Below, piece after piece: positions 1 to 7,979 of a stretch of 64,000 nucleotides of DNA; position 1 is the first letter of the stretch, and the number at the start of each line of letters is the position of its first letter. The position numbers and the translations under genes were made by a program. The stretch covers positions 113,125-177,124 of the forward strand of contig CAJTMB010000002.1 of the NCBI GenBank assembly GCA_910577105.1, read 5' to 3'. The notes below the pieces were generated by a model. It worked only from the letters and a program-made list of their open reading frames with translations. It did no database searches and was not told the origin of the DNA. The DNA comes from an uncultured Lachnospiraceae bacterium. GTDB lineage: Bacteria; Bacillota; Clostridia; Lachnospirales; Lachnospiraceae.

Positions 1-571
1 CCCCAGCCGTAATATACAGGGTATCTGTTTCCGCCGATTCCCTGTCGGCTCCGACCTCCAGGCGAATGTTTTCTAATATGATTCCTCCATGCCCTTTGGC
101 ATAGGCTTTCAGTTTTTCGTTCACCTTATATTCGCCGTATGCCCCGCTTTCGCATGTCTTGTACTGTGAGACCATTGCATCATAATATTTATTCAGCAAG
201 CCAGCGGTCCTGTCCAGGAAATCATGGCTTTCTGAAAACTTCCCTGCCAGCCCAAGCCTGTCATAGATCCGCTTCTTTGCGATGCTTGAGTTGATGCAGT
301 CCGCAAGGAAACACATCTTATCATAGTAGAACTGCCCCATTTCCTGCATGGCCTTATGGTCAGGTTTTGTCATCACCATGTCATTCGCCAGATACTCATA
401 TGCCTTTTCGTTGTTCATGTGCATTTCCTGTGGCCGCATGTCCAATATCTCATATGGGATCCTGAATGCTGGCAAGGCCTCCAAGCCAGTCAGGGCTTCT
501 TCCGCTTTCTCATAATGCTCCCTGTGCTTTCTCCTGTTCGCTTTTTCCATTAGATTGTCAAAAAATTCCAT
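1..571 (-). CDS. NERD-domain protein, 3' part outside window
   Basis: An open frame runs from an ATG at 571 leftward through the window edge, so about 190 N-terminal residues are visible. The first 125 or so residues are helical and charged. The last 50 match the opening of a nuclease-related domain (NERD): GAYGEYKVNEKL, then GIILENIRLEV, then ESAETDTLYITAG, which corresponds to the family pattern GE..v...L, then the beta strand with N, then EiD.iii..G. NERD proteins are predicted restriction-fold nucleases common on plasmids and mobile elements. No strong Shine-Dalgarno is visible (AAAGAAGATG lies before the start). It diverges from the helicase gene at 1100. The family call rests on motif reading, and the C-terminal domains cannot be seen. 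Confidence 0.6.
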   Translation of the reverse strand, partial: MEFFDNLMEKANRRKHREHYEKAEEALTGLEALPAFRIPYEILDMRPQEMHMNNEKAYEYLANDMVMTKPDHKAMQEMGQFYYDKMCFLADCINSSIAKKRIYDRLGLAGKFSESHDFLDRTAGLLNKYYDAMVSQYKTCESGAYGEYKVNEKLKAYAKGHGGIILENIRLEVGADRESAETDTLYITAG

Positions 572-651
572 GATTCATCTTCTTTCGAAAATATGTTCAA
601 TATGTTACCTATATTATCATCAAATCCGCCAGATTGCAACATATTTATGGG

Positions 652-683
652 CAATATTTTGCTAATATCAATATTTTGCTAAT
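652..683. repeat. Two 15-bp direct repeats, possible operator
   Basis: CAATATTTTGCTAAT occurs at 652-666 and again at 669-683, a 17-bp period. The pair lies upstream of the NERD gene on its strand, in very AT-rich sequence. It may bind a regulator or be iteron-like. Function is inferred from position only. Confidence 0.45.
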
Positions 684-724
684 GTTTGACATTTTTCAGG
701 TAACATAGAATAGGTTCATCAAAT

Positions 725-867
725 CTGCCTCTTGAAACAAAAAATAAGGGGAACCAGATTCTGTAATGGCTGTTGCCCGCCAAAGAAAACAGATATATGC
801 ATTTTCTTTCAGATGGCAGCTCCCATCCTATGATGCACAAACCTACCTTTTTCCTTTTACATGGCAG
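725..867. repeat. Nested-hairpin intergenic element, copy A
   Basis: The outer arms CTGCCTCTTGAAAC... at 725 and ...TTCCTTTTACATGGCAG ending at 867 are inverted copies of one motif. An inner pair, CAAAGAAAAC and TTTTCTTTC at about 780-810, forms a second stem. It is closely similar to copy B at 4097-4237, and the similarity continues about 100 bp past the right arm, to about 965. This copy lies between divergent genes, so it is not a simple terminator. Confidence 0.75.
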
Positions 868-1039
868 ATTCCTTTTATCTGAAATCCATGGAGCCATATC
901 CCTGTAACCAGATATAAATAAAAACAGCTATATCTTTTATACATTTTCATAAGATTTTTCCTGTCATCAAATGCCTCTAAGCCCTTGATTTCACTGGCTT
1001 TTAGCATTCTTCGTCAATGAATCTCTTCCATTCATCAGA

Positions 1040-1068
1040 TTTACATTATCCGAAAAGTATTTTATAAT
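1040..1068 (+). promoter_or_regulatory. Promoter of the 922-aa helicase
   Basis: TTTACA at 1040-1045, a 17-bp spacer and a perfect TATAAT at 1063-1068 lie about 30 bp ahead of the ATG at 1100. An AAGGAGACAG ribosome-binding site follows. Confidence 0.8.
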
Positions 1069-1099
1069 AGAGACATCACACTTTTAAGGAGACAGACAT

Positions 1100-3868
1100 A
1101 TGGATGAACAGCAAAAGCATATGAAGAACATGGATATTAATGCATTTGAACTGCCAGAACTCTATCTGCATGGCCCCGACACCGACAGGTTCCAGAGTTT
1201 CCTGAACAACTCCCAGCACATCCTGAAGCTCCTGTACAACACAAAGGTCTATGCCCCTGCTGTTGCCAGAAGAAACTTTACGGAAAAGCTGACCAAATAT
1301 CCCGAAGAGGGGAACATGGAATACATAAGGAGCCTGATCGAGCTGGAAAATGGTGCGAAGAACCTCATTATCGCCCCCACTGGTTCAGGCAAGACCTATT
1401 CCATTGATGCCATCTTCCGCCAGATGAATGCAGAATCAGATGGGAGACAGCTCCTGTGCCTGCTCTGCCCCAACAGGGTACAGAACCTCCAGAATGAAAG
1501 AAGCGACGACTACAGCTTTGAAGCACTGGTAGCAGGTGTGGAACTGGATGAGAATGGACAAGATGTACGGCAGATATCCGCCGTATATGATAAGGTCCCC
1601 AGCATCATCAGCTACAAAAAGGAACACCCTGACTGCAGATTAAGATTAGTGATAGATGAATGCCAGACCCTCATCTCCGCAAATACTTTCAGGGAGAAAG
1701 CCATTGATACCATCATGCGGATAATCAACGAGAACCTGGCTGATTCCTATACTTTCATTACGGCGACATATGAGAACATGTGCTGTTTTTCTTTCGACAA
1801 CATCGTGCTCTTTGAAGACCCTAACTATAAGCCTGTGTTCAAGTCAGTCGATATCAGATATGCTAAACAGAAGAGATTTGAGAATCTGGTCATGGACACC
1901 GCCATACATGAAAGCAAGCCATATATCCGCCTGAACAGCACCGATATGATAAAAAGGGTGAAAGCAACCCTGGCAGACATGGGGCAGAACTGTTACTCCG
2001 TGACTGCCAGTGAAAAAGGCTGTATCATAAACGAAGATGGGACTGTCACCTATGAAAATGATGTCTTTGACCATATCGTGAACCATGATGACCTTTTCAA
2101 CAATGAGGGGGAGGCGGACACCATCCTTGCCACATCTTTATTGGATGCTGGCACAAACTTCACGAAGTACAGCCCTGAAAGCACCCCTGTGTTCGCAGTG
2201 TTCAGTCCACAGCTGATGAACCTCGACGAGATTGAGCAGGCTTTCAACCGTTTCCGCCCGCAGAAAGATTCAGCAGGGAATGTCATCCAACTTGACCATG
2301 CCCTCATCATCCACCAGCTCCCTGAATCCAATATCAGGGGTGCCAAAGTCTATAAGCAAGACGGCAACGGAAAAGTAAAGCTGTTGCTCTCAATCCCTAA
2401 AAAAGACATTGTATACACCGACAATACATCCACAGACGACAGGCAGAAAGGGCTGCACAATGGGGCCATCACCATTCCTGGGCATCATTTCTCGGCACTG
2501 GAAGATGGCAAGTACTACCTCCATGTGTTTTTAGGGGACATGAAACTTCCAATTCCTTACAGCCTCTATGTGAACTGCTGGACAGATGAGAGGCCAAACC
2601 CTGATGCCTTAGAATCCCTCTTCAAGGATGTGATAGAAAAAGGCCATGCAATGGTCAATAATTATGGGACTGAAAGATTCATGTCCTATCTGAACGATTC
2701 TACAGATGCTGCCATGACCTTGATTGATTCCATGAGCGGCAGTAGGGCCTTCATCTACCGCACTGGAGATGAAGAAGTGTCCAGCCAGCTCCTCTCCAGG
2801 CCTTATGCCTATTTCCACTCGCTTGAATCCATTGTACAGGATTTGCTGAAGCAGGCGAACTCCCAGTGCTACCGTGCCCGCCAATATGTGGAATCCCCTG
2901 ACATTTCAGCAGAAGACATGTATGACATCTTCGCCGAGGCAGGACAGCAGGAGGATATGAGGGAGACTCTGGAGAACCATCTGAACATATTGAAGATAGA
3001 AGACCCCTCCATCGGCAAGGCACTGTATGTGGCAAAAGACCTGACAGTGAGAATCAACCGCAAGAAGCTGTTCAACAGTGCATATTCCATCTATCAGAGC
3101 CAGTTCTACTACTATCCCGAAAGGCTCGTGGATGAGCTTGCCCGCCGTCTGAACATCCCTGTCTCCATTTCCTACCACACCCCAAAGGCATACAGACTGG
3201 AAGAAGCCGAAGATGACAGGGATTCCATACTGGAGATGCTGAACAGCCTGTACAAAGATTCCGCCACGAAAGCACTCCTATGCGACTGCCTACATAACGG
3301 CAAATCCATCCCCAACAATATAGACGGAGGATACAGGAAAATGCTTTCAGCGATAAAGCAGAGCAATCTCTACAAAAAGGAATACCAACCCCTGCAAAAA
3401 GTATCTTCCTCCCTGACTTTTGACTATATCGTCAAAGCTCTCAATATCCTAAACGGCAGGCGGCAAGTCAATAAACATATATCACGGATAATCTGTATGC
3501 AGAACAACCTGGATATCATATCAAAAGAAGCCATGCCTCCTAAAGCAAAAGATAAAAGGATGCGGTTTGAAGAGCAGAAAGTCCTTATTTCCATTATTCG
3601 GGAAAAAAGAAAAGAAGCGAATGCCAAGGATAAAGCTAAGGAGGATAAGGTTAAGTATTTTACCATCAACAACAGCTTCATGGAAACCACTCTAGAGGAA
3701 TTCAACAAAAGAATGGCATCTGTTGTCACGGGCTACACTCCAAAAACCCCGACACAGTTCATGCATCTGCTGTACTCTATGTATGTAATCAAGAACAGGC
3801 ATGCCAGTTCCAGGCAGGATGAACTGGGAGAACTTATCACCACCATTGAACAGGTTCCTTTTGAGTAG
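1100..3868 (+). CDS. SF2-type DNA/RNA helicase-like ATPase, 922 aa
   Basis: This is a large P-loop ATPase. Walker A is APTGSGKT near residue 92, motif II reads DECQ near residue 185, a TAT motif III follows (FITATYENM), and QAFNRFRP near residue 380 fits motif VI of superfamily 2 helicases. The C-terminal 500 residues match no domain I recognise. The protein at 13601-15937 is a paralogue: both share an APTGSGKT core and the string TFREKAI just after motif II. It starts with AAGGAGACAGACAT-ATG. It is the only long plus-strand gene in this part of the element and has its own promoter. A role in replication or DNA processing of the element is inferred from the primase, SSB and methyltransferase nearby. 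Confidence 0.75.
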   Translation: MDEQQKHMKNMDINAFELPELYLHGPDTDRFQSFLNNSQHILKLLYNTKVYAPAVARRNFTEKLTKYPEEGNMEYIRSLIELENGAKNLIIAPTGSGKTYSIDAIFRQMNAESDGRQLLCLLCPNRVQNLQNERSDDYSFEALVAGVELDENGQDVRQISAVYDKVPSIISYKKEHPDCRLRLVIDECQTLISANTFREKAIDTIMRIINENLADSYTFITATYENMCCFSFDNIVLFEDPNYKPVFKSVDIRYAKQKRFENLVMDTAIHESKPYIRLNSTDMIKRVKATLADMGQNCYSVTASEKGCIINEDGTVTYENDVFDHIVNHDDLFNNEGEADTILATSLLDAGTNFTKYSPESTPVFAVFSPQLMNLDEIEQAFNRFRPQKDSAGNVIQLDHALIIHQLPESNIRGAKVYKQDGNGKVKLLLSIPKKDIVYTDNTSTDDRQKGLHNGAITIPGHHFSALEDGKYYLHVFLGDMKLPIPYSLYVNCWTDERPNPDALESLFKDVIEKGHAMVNNYGTERFMSYLNDSTDAAMTLIDSMSGSRAFIYRTGDEEVSSQLLSRPYAYFHSLESIVQDLLKQANSQCYRARQYVESPDISAEDMYDIFAEAGQQEDMRETLENHLNILKIEDPSIGKALYVAKDLTVRINRKKLFNSAYSIYQSQFYYYPERLVDELARRLNIPVSISYHTPKAYRLEEAEDDRDSILEMLNSLYKDSATKALLCDCLHNGKSIPNNIDGGYRKMLSAIKQSNLYKKEYQPLQKVSSSLTFDYIVKALNILNGRRQVNKHISRIICMQNNLDIISKEAMPPKAKDKRMRFEEQKVLISIIREKRKEANAKDKAKEDKVKYFTINNSFMETTLEEFNKRMASVVTGYTPKTPTQFMHLLYSMYVIKNRHASSRQDELGELITTIEQVPFE

Positions 3869-3966
3869 GGCTCTTTCTTACAGGGGGTGGGCATCTGCCC
3901 CCTGCCCTATGAAGAACATAGATTCTTCATGTACCGCATAGGTTCATGGCAAAAAATGCCACAAGT

Positions 3967-4364
3967 CCAGTAAAATCAAGCTCTGCAGCCATTCTTAGGT
4001 GTAAAAAATGAAGCACTTTTCCCTATAATAAATACACTATTTTTTTGAACCTGTCATCATCAGGGAAGATATTGCTTTTAATGGAAAAAAGATTCAGCCT
4101 CTTAAAAAGAAAAATGACAGGAATCAGGTTCTGTGATAGCTGCTACCCGCCAAAGAAAACAGATATGTACATTTTCTTTTGACTGGCAGCTCCCAACCTA
4201 TACTGCACAAACCTACCTTTTTCCTTTTACATGGCAGATTCTTTTCATCTGAAATCCATGGAGCCATATCTCTGTAACCAGATATAAAAAACAGCTATAT
4301 CTTTTATACATTTTTATGAGATTTTTTCCTGTCCTTAGAGTGCGGGAACCCTTGATTTTACTGG
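3967..4364. repeat. 398-bp composite repeat with 14-bp perfect terminal inverted repeats
   Basis: CCAGTAAAATCAAG at 3967-3980 is exactly complementary to CTTGATTTTACTGG at 4351-4364. Between them lies the nested-hairpin element (4097-4237). Single near-copies of the 14-mer occur at 984-997 and 12137-12150 (one mismatch each) and at 16995-17008 (two mismatches), always near another hairpin element or hairpin. This suggests a non-autonomous, MITE-like family in various states of decay. No transposase is encoded within it. Confidence 0.6.
4097..4237. repeat. Nested-hairpin intergenic element, copy B
   Basis: Outer arms are GCCTCTTAAAAAGAAAAA at 4097 and the inverted copy ending TTCCTTTTACATGGCAG at 4237. 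The inner stem CAAAGAAAAC / ATTTTCTTTTG is nearly identical to that of copy A and copy D. The extended similarity to copy A reaches about 4335. Confidence 0.75.
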
Positions 4365-4505
4365 CCAAACAGGCATTGGGGGCATGAACCTGTCCGCTTC
4401 ATCAGCCTGAACCCAAAAGCCCATTGTTTCAGATACAAAAAGACCCCAGCCCGAAAGCCAGAGTCCCTTTCATATCATTTCCTGTAAAACAGCTTTCCTG
4501 TACAG

Positions 4506-4817
4506 CTACCTGTCATCCCTGTGCCTCCTGTGTTCAGGGCAGTCAGGGTTACGGCATATCAGGCTGTCGAAATCATCATCAGGGCTGGTCTGGGTGCCAT
4601 GGTCTGCATCCTTGCAGTGCAGGCAGGCACCATAGCCCCCGAAATCCAGGATAGGGTATCCCGCCTCACGGGCTTCCTCCAGCTTCTTCCTGTTGGCCTC
4701 ATAGCCCTCCTGCCTCTCATGTTCCAGCCGTGCCTCCCTTTCTTCCTTTTCGAACCGCTCCCTGAACCATTCAGGGACACAGTTCGGTATGCCGACATTC
4801 GGTAAATCCCATACCAT
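4506..4817 (-). CDS. Small Cys-rich cargo protein, 103 aa
   Basis: Function unknown. I chose the ATG at 4817 because AAAGGAG lies 10 bp upstream; the longer frame would overlap the preceding gene deeply. The middle is a charged helix (residues 20-50, rich in Glu/Arg, probably coiled coil). The C-terminal part has CLHC and, after about 20 residues, CRNPDC followed by EHRRH, which could bind one zinc ion. It is the last gene of a long minus-strand series that starts near 9880 and is converged on by the helicase at 1100-3868. Confidence 0.6.
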   Translation of the reverse strand: MVWDLPNVGIPNCVPEWFRERFEKEEREARLEHERQEGYEANRKKLEEAREAGYPILDFGGYGACLHCKDADHGTQTSPDDDFDSLICRNPDCPEHRRHRDDR

Positions 4818-4842
4818 ATGCCATCCGCTCCTTTCCCTTGTC

Positions 4843-5265
4843 CTATACTTCCCGATAGTCCAGGCTCCACAGGAACTCATTTTCATCTTCCCATTCCCAG
4901 CCATGGCTCTCACAGAACTGCCTCGCCTGTCCCTCGCTGTCGAAAATGGATATCTGGAACCTTGCATTCTGGCTGCATCTGTACACCGCAAAATAGCTTC
5001 TGTCGTCAGTGTACTCTTCCATCAGCTTCCCACAGCCCTCCAGGGACTTGATTCCATAATGCCCATGGTTGAGCGACTGTATCGCTTCATTCCATGCAGT
5101 CCAGACTGCATATGTCCCATCTTCCTTTTCTGCCGACACCATCCAAAGATGGCTGTCCTCTGGATGCCTGGACTTCCTCCTGACTTCCAGCACCGTATAT
5201 TCAGCAAGATGCTCCTTGAAATATTCAGAGACATGCTCCATTACCTGTTGCTGCTTATCGCTCAT
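4843..5265 (-). CDS. Hypothetical cargo protein, 140 aa
   Basis: No family recognised. It starts at an ATG preceded by GGAGGTGA. It is a compact, soluble, mixed alpha/beta protein rich in Trp and acidic residues, with no signal peptide or membrane segment. It contains WMVSAEKEDGTYAVWTAWNEA and ends in WEWEDENEFLWSLDYREV. It lies 25 bp upstream of the Cys-rich gene and is probably co-transcribed with it. Confidence 0.6.
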   Translation of the reverse strand: MSDKQQQVMEHVSEYFKEHLAEYTVLEVRRKSRHPEDSHLWMVSAEKEDGTYAVWTAWNEAIQSLNHGHYGIKSLEGCGKLMEEYTDDRSYFAVYRCSQNARFQISIFDSEGQARQFCESHGWEWEDENEFLWSLDYREV

Positions 5266-5352
5266 GAAAACTCACCTCCATAAAGTGGTTGGCGCTTCAC
5301 ATATCCAGAGCCGAAAGGCCTGAAAAGGAAGCACCAGTTGACAGTCCTGTCC

Positions 5353-5607
5353 TCAGCGGATTCTTCTTGAGACCCAGTCAAGGATTCTGGCTGGAAGAGA
5401 CCTGTTCGGTGTCCCAACATGTTCAAACTGCTGTCTTGTAATGCTGTATCTGTATATCTTGCGGCGGCCATCCATGAACTCTACAACCAGCAGGTCATCT
5501 GTATAGCCAGGGATGCTTCTCCCCGATGCGCCCAGATGAAGATGTATCTGCCTGGCTCCTGAAAGCCCATCGACTAATTCAGCCGCTTTCCTCATTAAAT
5601 ATCTCAC
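5353..5607 (-). CDS. Hypothetical cargo protein, 84 aa (GTG start)
   Basis: The start is read as GTG at 5607, because GGGAGG lies 6 bp ahead of it. The next ATG, at 5595, would be 18 bp away from that site. The product is a small basic protein with a central beta-rich stretch (DLLVVEFMDGRRKIYRYSI). No domain recognised. It is part of the minus-strand cargo run. Confidence 0.5.
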   Translation of the reverse strand: MRYLMRKAAELVDGLSGARQIHLHLGASGRSIPGYTDDLLVVEFMDGRRKIYRYSITRQQFEHVGTPNRSLPARILDWVSRRIR

Positions 5608-5636
5608 TTTATACCTCCCAGTTTTCTGACAGACTG

Positions 5637-5828
5637 TTATCTGATTGTCACATATGCATGGCAGTCTACAGGGTCTACCCATAGATTCATGACTTCCCGA
5701 TTCCTGTAATGCCTCAACAGGTCTCTTTCATGAGAGCAGACCCTCCCACCATGTCCAGAGCTGACGGTGATAGTCCCATATCGGTACATCAAATCCGCGA
5801 GGACCATTTTGTCTGGCTGTCTGTCCAT
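5637..5828 (-). CDS. Hypothetical cargo protein, 63 aa
   Basis: ATG at 5828 is preceded by TGGAGGG at 8 bp, which decides this start over an upstream ATG at 5855 that lacks a site. The sequence MDRQPDKMVLADLMYRYGTITVS and the His/Arg-rich end match nothing I know. The gene begins 23 bp after the stop of the 142-aa gene and probably belongs to the same transcript. Confidence 0.5.
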   Translation of the reverse strand: MDRQPDKMVLADLMYRYGTITVSSGHGGRVCSHERDLLRHYRNREVMNLWVDPVDCHAYVTIR

Positions 5829-5851
5829 AATCAATCCCTCCATTGGTTTTC

Positions 5852-6280
5852 TCATATCAACGGCAGCCTGTAAAAGGAATCGCCCATAACTTTGGTCAGT
5901 TCTTCGGCTTCTTCCTTATCACAGGACTGTAAAAAATGGAAGAACACAAGACCTGAAAATGTCTGCTGTATGGTCCTATGGTCCATGGCCATCTCCTTTG
6001 CCACCTTTTCCATCTTCTCATTGCCGACAGATTCCATCTTCCTCTTGACAAAGGGAATCTCCGCAAGCTTCCTGCCTGTCCTTGCAGATGCCTCATTCCG
6101 CAGGTCAGTCCTGTATGCATCGCCAGACAGGATCTTTATCCAGCAGATGTCCAAGTCCTCCATCTGCCTGGAATCCCTCTGTTCCTCTGCAATCTTATCA
6201 GGCCTGAAGAACATGTTGTTCACCTCATGGGAGAAATACTCCGCAATCTCCTGTGAAGTCGAAGTCTTTAAATCCATCAT
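5852..6280 (-). CDS. Hypothetical helical cargo protein, 142 aa
   Basis: Predicted all-helical and soluble. The start MMDLKTSTSQEIAEYF follows GAGAGGCAAAGG. Residues 15-120 are amphipathic helices with many charged residues. No known domain. It sits 19 bp downstream of the J-domain gene, which suggests translation from the same mRNA. The longer frame to 6364 would overlap the J-domain gene and is not preferred. Confidence 0.55.
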   Translation of the reverse strand: MMDLKTSTSQEIAEYFSHEVNNMFFRPDKIAEEQRDSRQMEDLDICWIKILSGDAYRTDLRNEASARTGRKLAEIPFVKRKMESVGNEKMEKVAKEMAMDHRTIQQTFSGLVFFHFLQSCDKEEAEELTKVMGDSFYRLPLI

Positions 6281-6299
6281 AACCTTTGCCTCTCTTCCC

Positions 6300-6812
6300 C
6301 TATGCTTCTGCAAGCTTCTTCTTTTCCTCTGTATCCTTTTTGAACCTGACTTCCACACAGCCATACTTCTCCCTGATGTAGCTCATGGATGCGGGCTTTG
6401 AGCTGAACTTGTGGAAATCGTCGAAATGCAGGTACCACATCTGCTTCTGGCTTGCCCAGTGGAACCCCAACTGTTTCAGCTCCTTTCGGTAGGCATAGCA
6501 GTTGGACACCCATATCCAGACACCGATGACCTCCACCTTGATGCCCTCGAACCCTGCAAGCTGCATGACCTTTTCCCTGATGAGCCTGTCTTTCGTCCAG
6601 TCATAGGCCTGCTTCTGCTTGTCGGTTGCATCCTTGTATGTATCCTTATGCTCAAAGTCACTCTTCAGCCTCTTGAACAGGATGTCATACTCTGCATTTA
6701 TCTCCTTGATGATATCCTCTGAACCGCCATTGTCGGGGTGGTGCAGGACCACCAGCTTCTTATATGATTTCCGCAGCCCCTCAAGGCTGCCTATCTCCTT
6801 GAACCATTTCAT
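6300..6812 (-). CDS. J-domain (DnaJ-like) protein, 170 aa
   Basis: Residues 1-50 form a J domain: WFKEIGSLEGLRKSYKKLVVLHHPDNGG with an intact HPD, followed by IKEINAEYDILFKRL. J domains stimulate Hsp70 ATPase activity. Small phage- and element-borne versions like this often accompany replication or packaging genes. The C-terminal 100 residues (WIWVSNCYAYRKELKQLGF and WASQKQMWYLHFDDF) are a separate, unrecognised domain. The start is preceded by GAAAGGATGG. A degenerate relative is encoded at 17691-18035. Confidence 0.8.
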   Translation of the reverse strand: MKWFKEIGSLEGLRKSYKKLVVLHHPDNGGSEDIIKEINAEYDILFKRLKSDFEHKDTYKDATDKQKQAYDWTKDRLIREKVMQLAGFEGIKVEVIGVWIWVSNCYAYRKELKQLGFHWASQKQMWYLHFDDFHKFSSKPASMSYIREKYGCVEVRFKKDTEEKKKLAEA

Positions 6813-6826
6813 GGGGCACCATCCTT

Positions 6827-7294
6827 TCAGAGCATCCCATGCTCTTTGAAGCTGAAATAGTCCTGCATCCTGTCAACTATGATGTGGTCAATAAGGGGAA
6901 TGCCCAGCAGCTCACCCGCTTTCCTCAGTGTGTCGGTCAGCTCTATGTCCACACTACTGGGCATGCAGTCACCCATGGGATGGTTATGGAAGAAAATGAT
7001 ATTGACTGCACCTATGAGCAATGCCCTTAAGAATATCTCCCTCATCCCTATGCAGCACTGGTTCACTGCCCCTTTCGCGACAAAGAATACCCCCAGCGGC
7101 TTCCCTTTTGTGTTTAATGCCACGAAGTAGCAGTGTTCTTCGGCAAATCGGCATAACCCTGTGACACAGTTAATCATGTAGGATGCCTGGTAAGCCCTCT
7201 CTATGCTTTTGAGAGGGCATTCAACAGTCCTCTCCTCCACCAATGTTATGCGGCTCTCCAAATCGACTCTTGTATCATAAAATGATATCTCCAT
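6827..7294 (-). CDS. RadC/JAB-domain protein, 155 aa
   Basis: RadC-like MPN+ (JAMM) domain. HNHPMGDCMPSSVD near residues 105-118 fits HxHP...S..D, with a Glu upstream in MREIFLRALL. Chromosomal RadC is about 220 aa; this form lacks the N-terminal helix-hairpin-helix and is the short type typical of plasmids and phages, whose role is unsettled. The ribosome-binding site GGAGG is 9 bp from the ATG. It lies between the J-domain gene and a hypothetical gene with gaps of 14 and 4 bp, so it is operonic. Confidence 0.85.
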   Translation of the reverse strand: MEISFYDTRVDLESRITLVEERTVECPLKSIERAYQASYMINCVTGLCRFAEEHCYFVALNTKGKPLGVFFVAKGAVNQCCIGMREIFLRALLIGAVNIIFFHNHPMGDCMPSSVDIELTDTLRKAGELLGIPLIDHIIVDRMQDYFSFKEHGML

Positions 7295-7298
7295 CCGT

Positions 7299-7871
7299 TC
7301 ATGCCTCCTTGTTCCATATGTATCTCAATCCTGTGATTGTAAGGACTTTGCACCCAGTCCCAGCAATCGACTCCTCTTCATCCACGAACTCAATCCTGTT
7401 GTAAACATAGCCTTTCGCTTCCTCCAGGCTGTCCATGTGCTTAAGGTAACGGCCATTCCTGTGGATGCAGATGTCATCCTCGCTGGACCACGACAGCTCA
7501 TAGACCATCACCATGCCTATGCTGTCACCTATCTTCCTGATATGGAGTGTCGCCTTGATGTCCTTTCTGGTTCCTGTGGTACAGATGTCGAAGTCCTCCT
7601 CCAGACAGAGCTGCACCATCTTCCCGCATCTGGCGGCGCTGTCGGATACAGGGGTATGTCCCCCGCTCCCCCAGCTCCACGAAGAGATGCCCCCATCTTT
7701 GTAGAACAGTGTACAGGTCTGTGTCTCTCCCTTTGTGAGCCTGATAAGCTCCTCATTGCCGTTGAAGCATCCCAGGGCGATGAGCCCCAGCCTGCTGTCT
7801 GGCTCCACTTTCATGACCACACACTCCATGTTGTTCTCGATTATCTCAACATAATCAGCCAATGCCGCCAT
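7299..7871 (-). CDS. Hypothetical cargo protein, 190 aa
   Basis: Family not recognised. The ATG at 7871 is preferred because GAAAGGATGGTG, the same leader as in the J-domain gene, sits at normal distance; an ATG at 7883 abuts that site. It is a soluble mixed-fold protein with a Gly/Ser/Trp stretch (SSWSWGSGGHTPVSD) and no transmembrane segments. It ends 4 bp before the RadC-like gene. Confidence 0.6.
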   Translation of the reverse strand: MAALADYVEIIENNMECVVMKVEPDSRLGLIALGCFNGNEELIRLTKGETQTCTLFYKDGGISSWSWGSGGHTPVSDSAARCGKMVQLCLEEDFDICTTGTRKDIKATLHIRKIGDSIGMVMVYELSWSSEDDICIHRNGRYLKHMDSLEEAKGYVYNRIEFVDEEESIAGTGCKVLTITGLRYIWNKEA

Positions 7872-7979
7872 ATGTGCCACCATCCTTTCGTTTGATGAAA
7901 GGGGCAGACATCCCTGCCCGCCCCTTTCTGTGGCCTAAAGACCGCCACACCTCTATATGAAATTTTTATGCAGGCTGTA

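Larger units (their letters stand above)
572..1099. other. Intergenic region with direct repeats, hairpin element and helicase promoter
   Basis: This divergent gap of 528 bp carries no gene. It contains two 15-bp direct copies of CAATATTTTGCTAAT at 652-666 and 669-683, one copy of the nested-hairpin element at 725-867 with a conserved tail to about 965, a 14-mer CTTGATTTCACTGG at 984-997 that recurs elsewhere in the element, and the promoter of the helicase gene. Confidence 0.7.
3869..4505. other. Convergent intergenic region holding hairpin element B
   Basis: No gene is supported in these 637 bp between two convergent genes. Nearly all of it is repeat. A 14-bp perfect inverted repeat (CCAGTAAAATCAAG at 3967-3980 and its complement at 4351-4364) encloses copy B of the nested-hairpin element and its conserved right-hand tail. 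Confidence 0.7.

Noticed and set aside
725..4364. Hairpin elements interpreted as insertion sequences
   Set aside because: They encode no transposase and are only about 140-400 bp. A non-autonomous family remains possible.
4789..5283. A 164-codon plus-strand frame opposite the 103- and 140-aa genes
   Set aside because: The minus-strand genes have clear ribosome-binding sites and ordinary composition; the plus frame has neither and crosses the junction between them.
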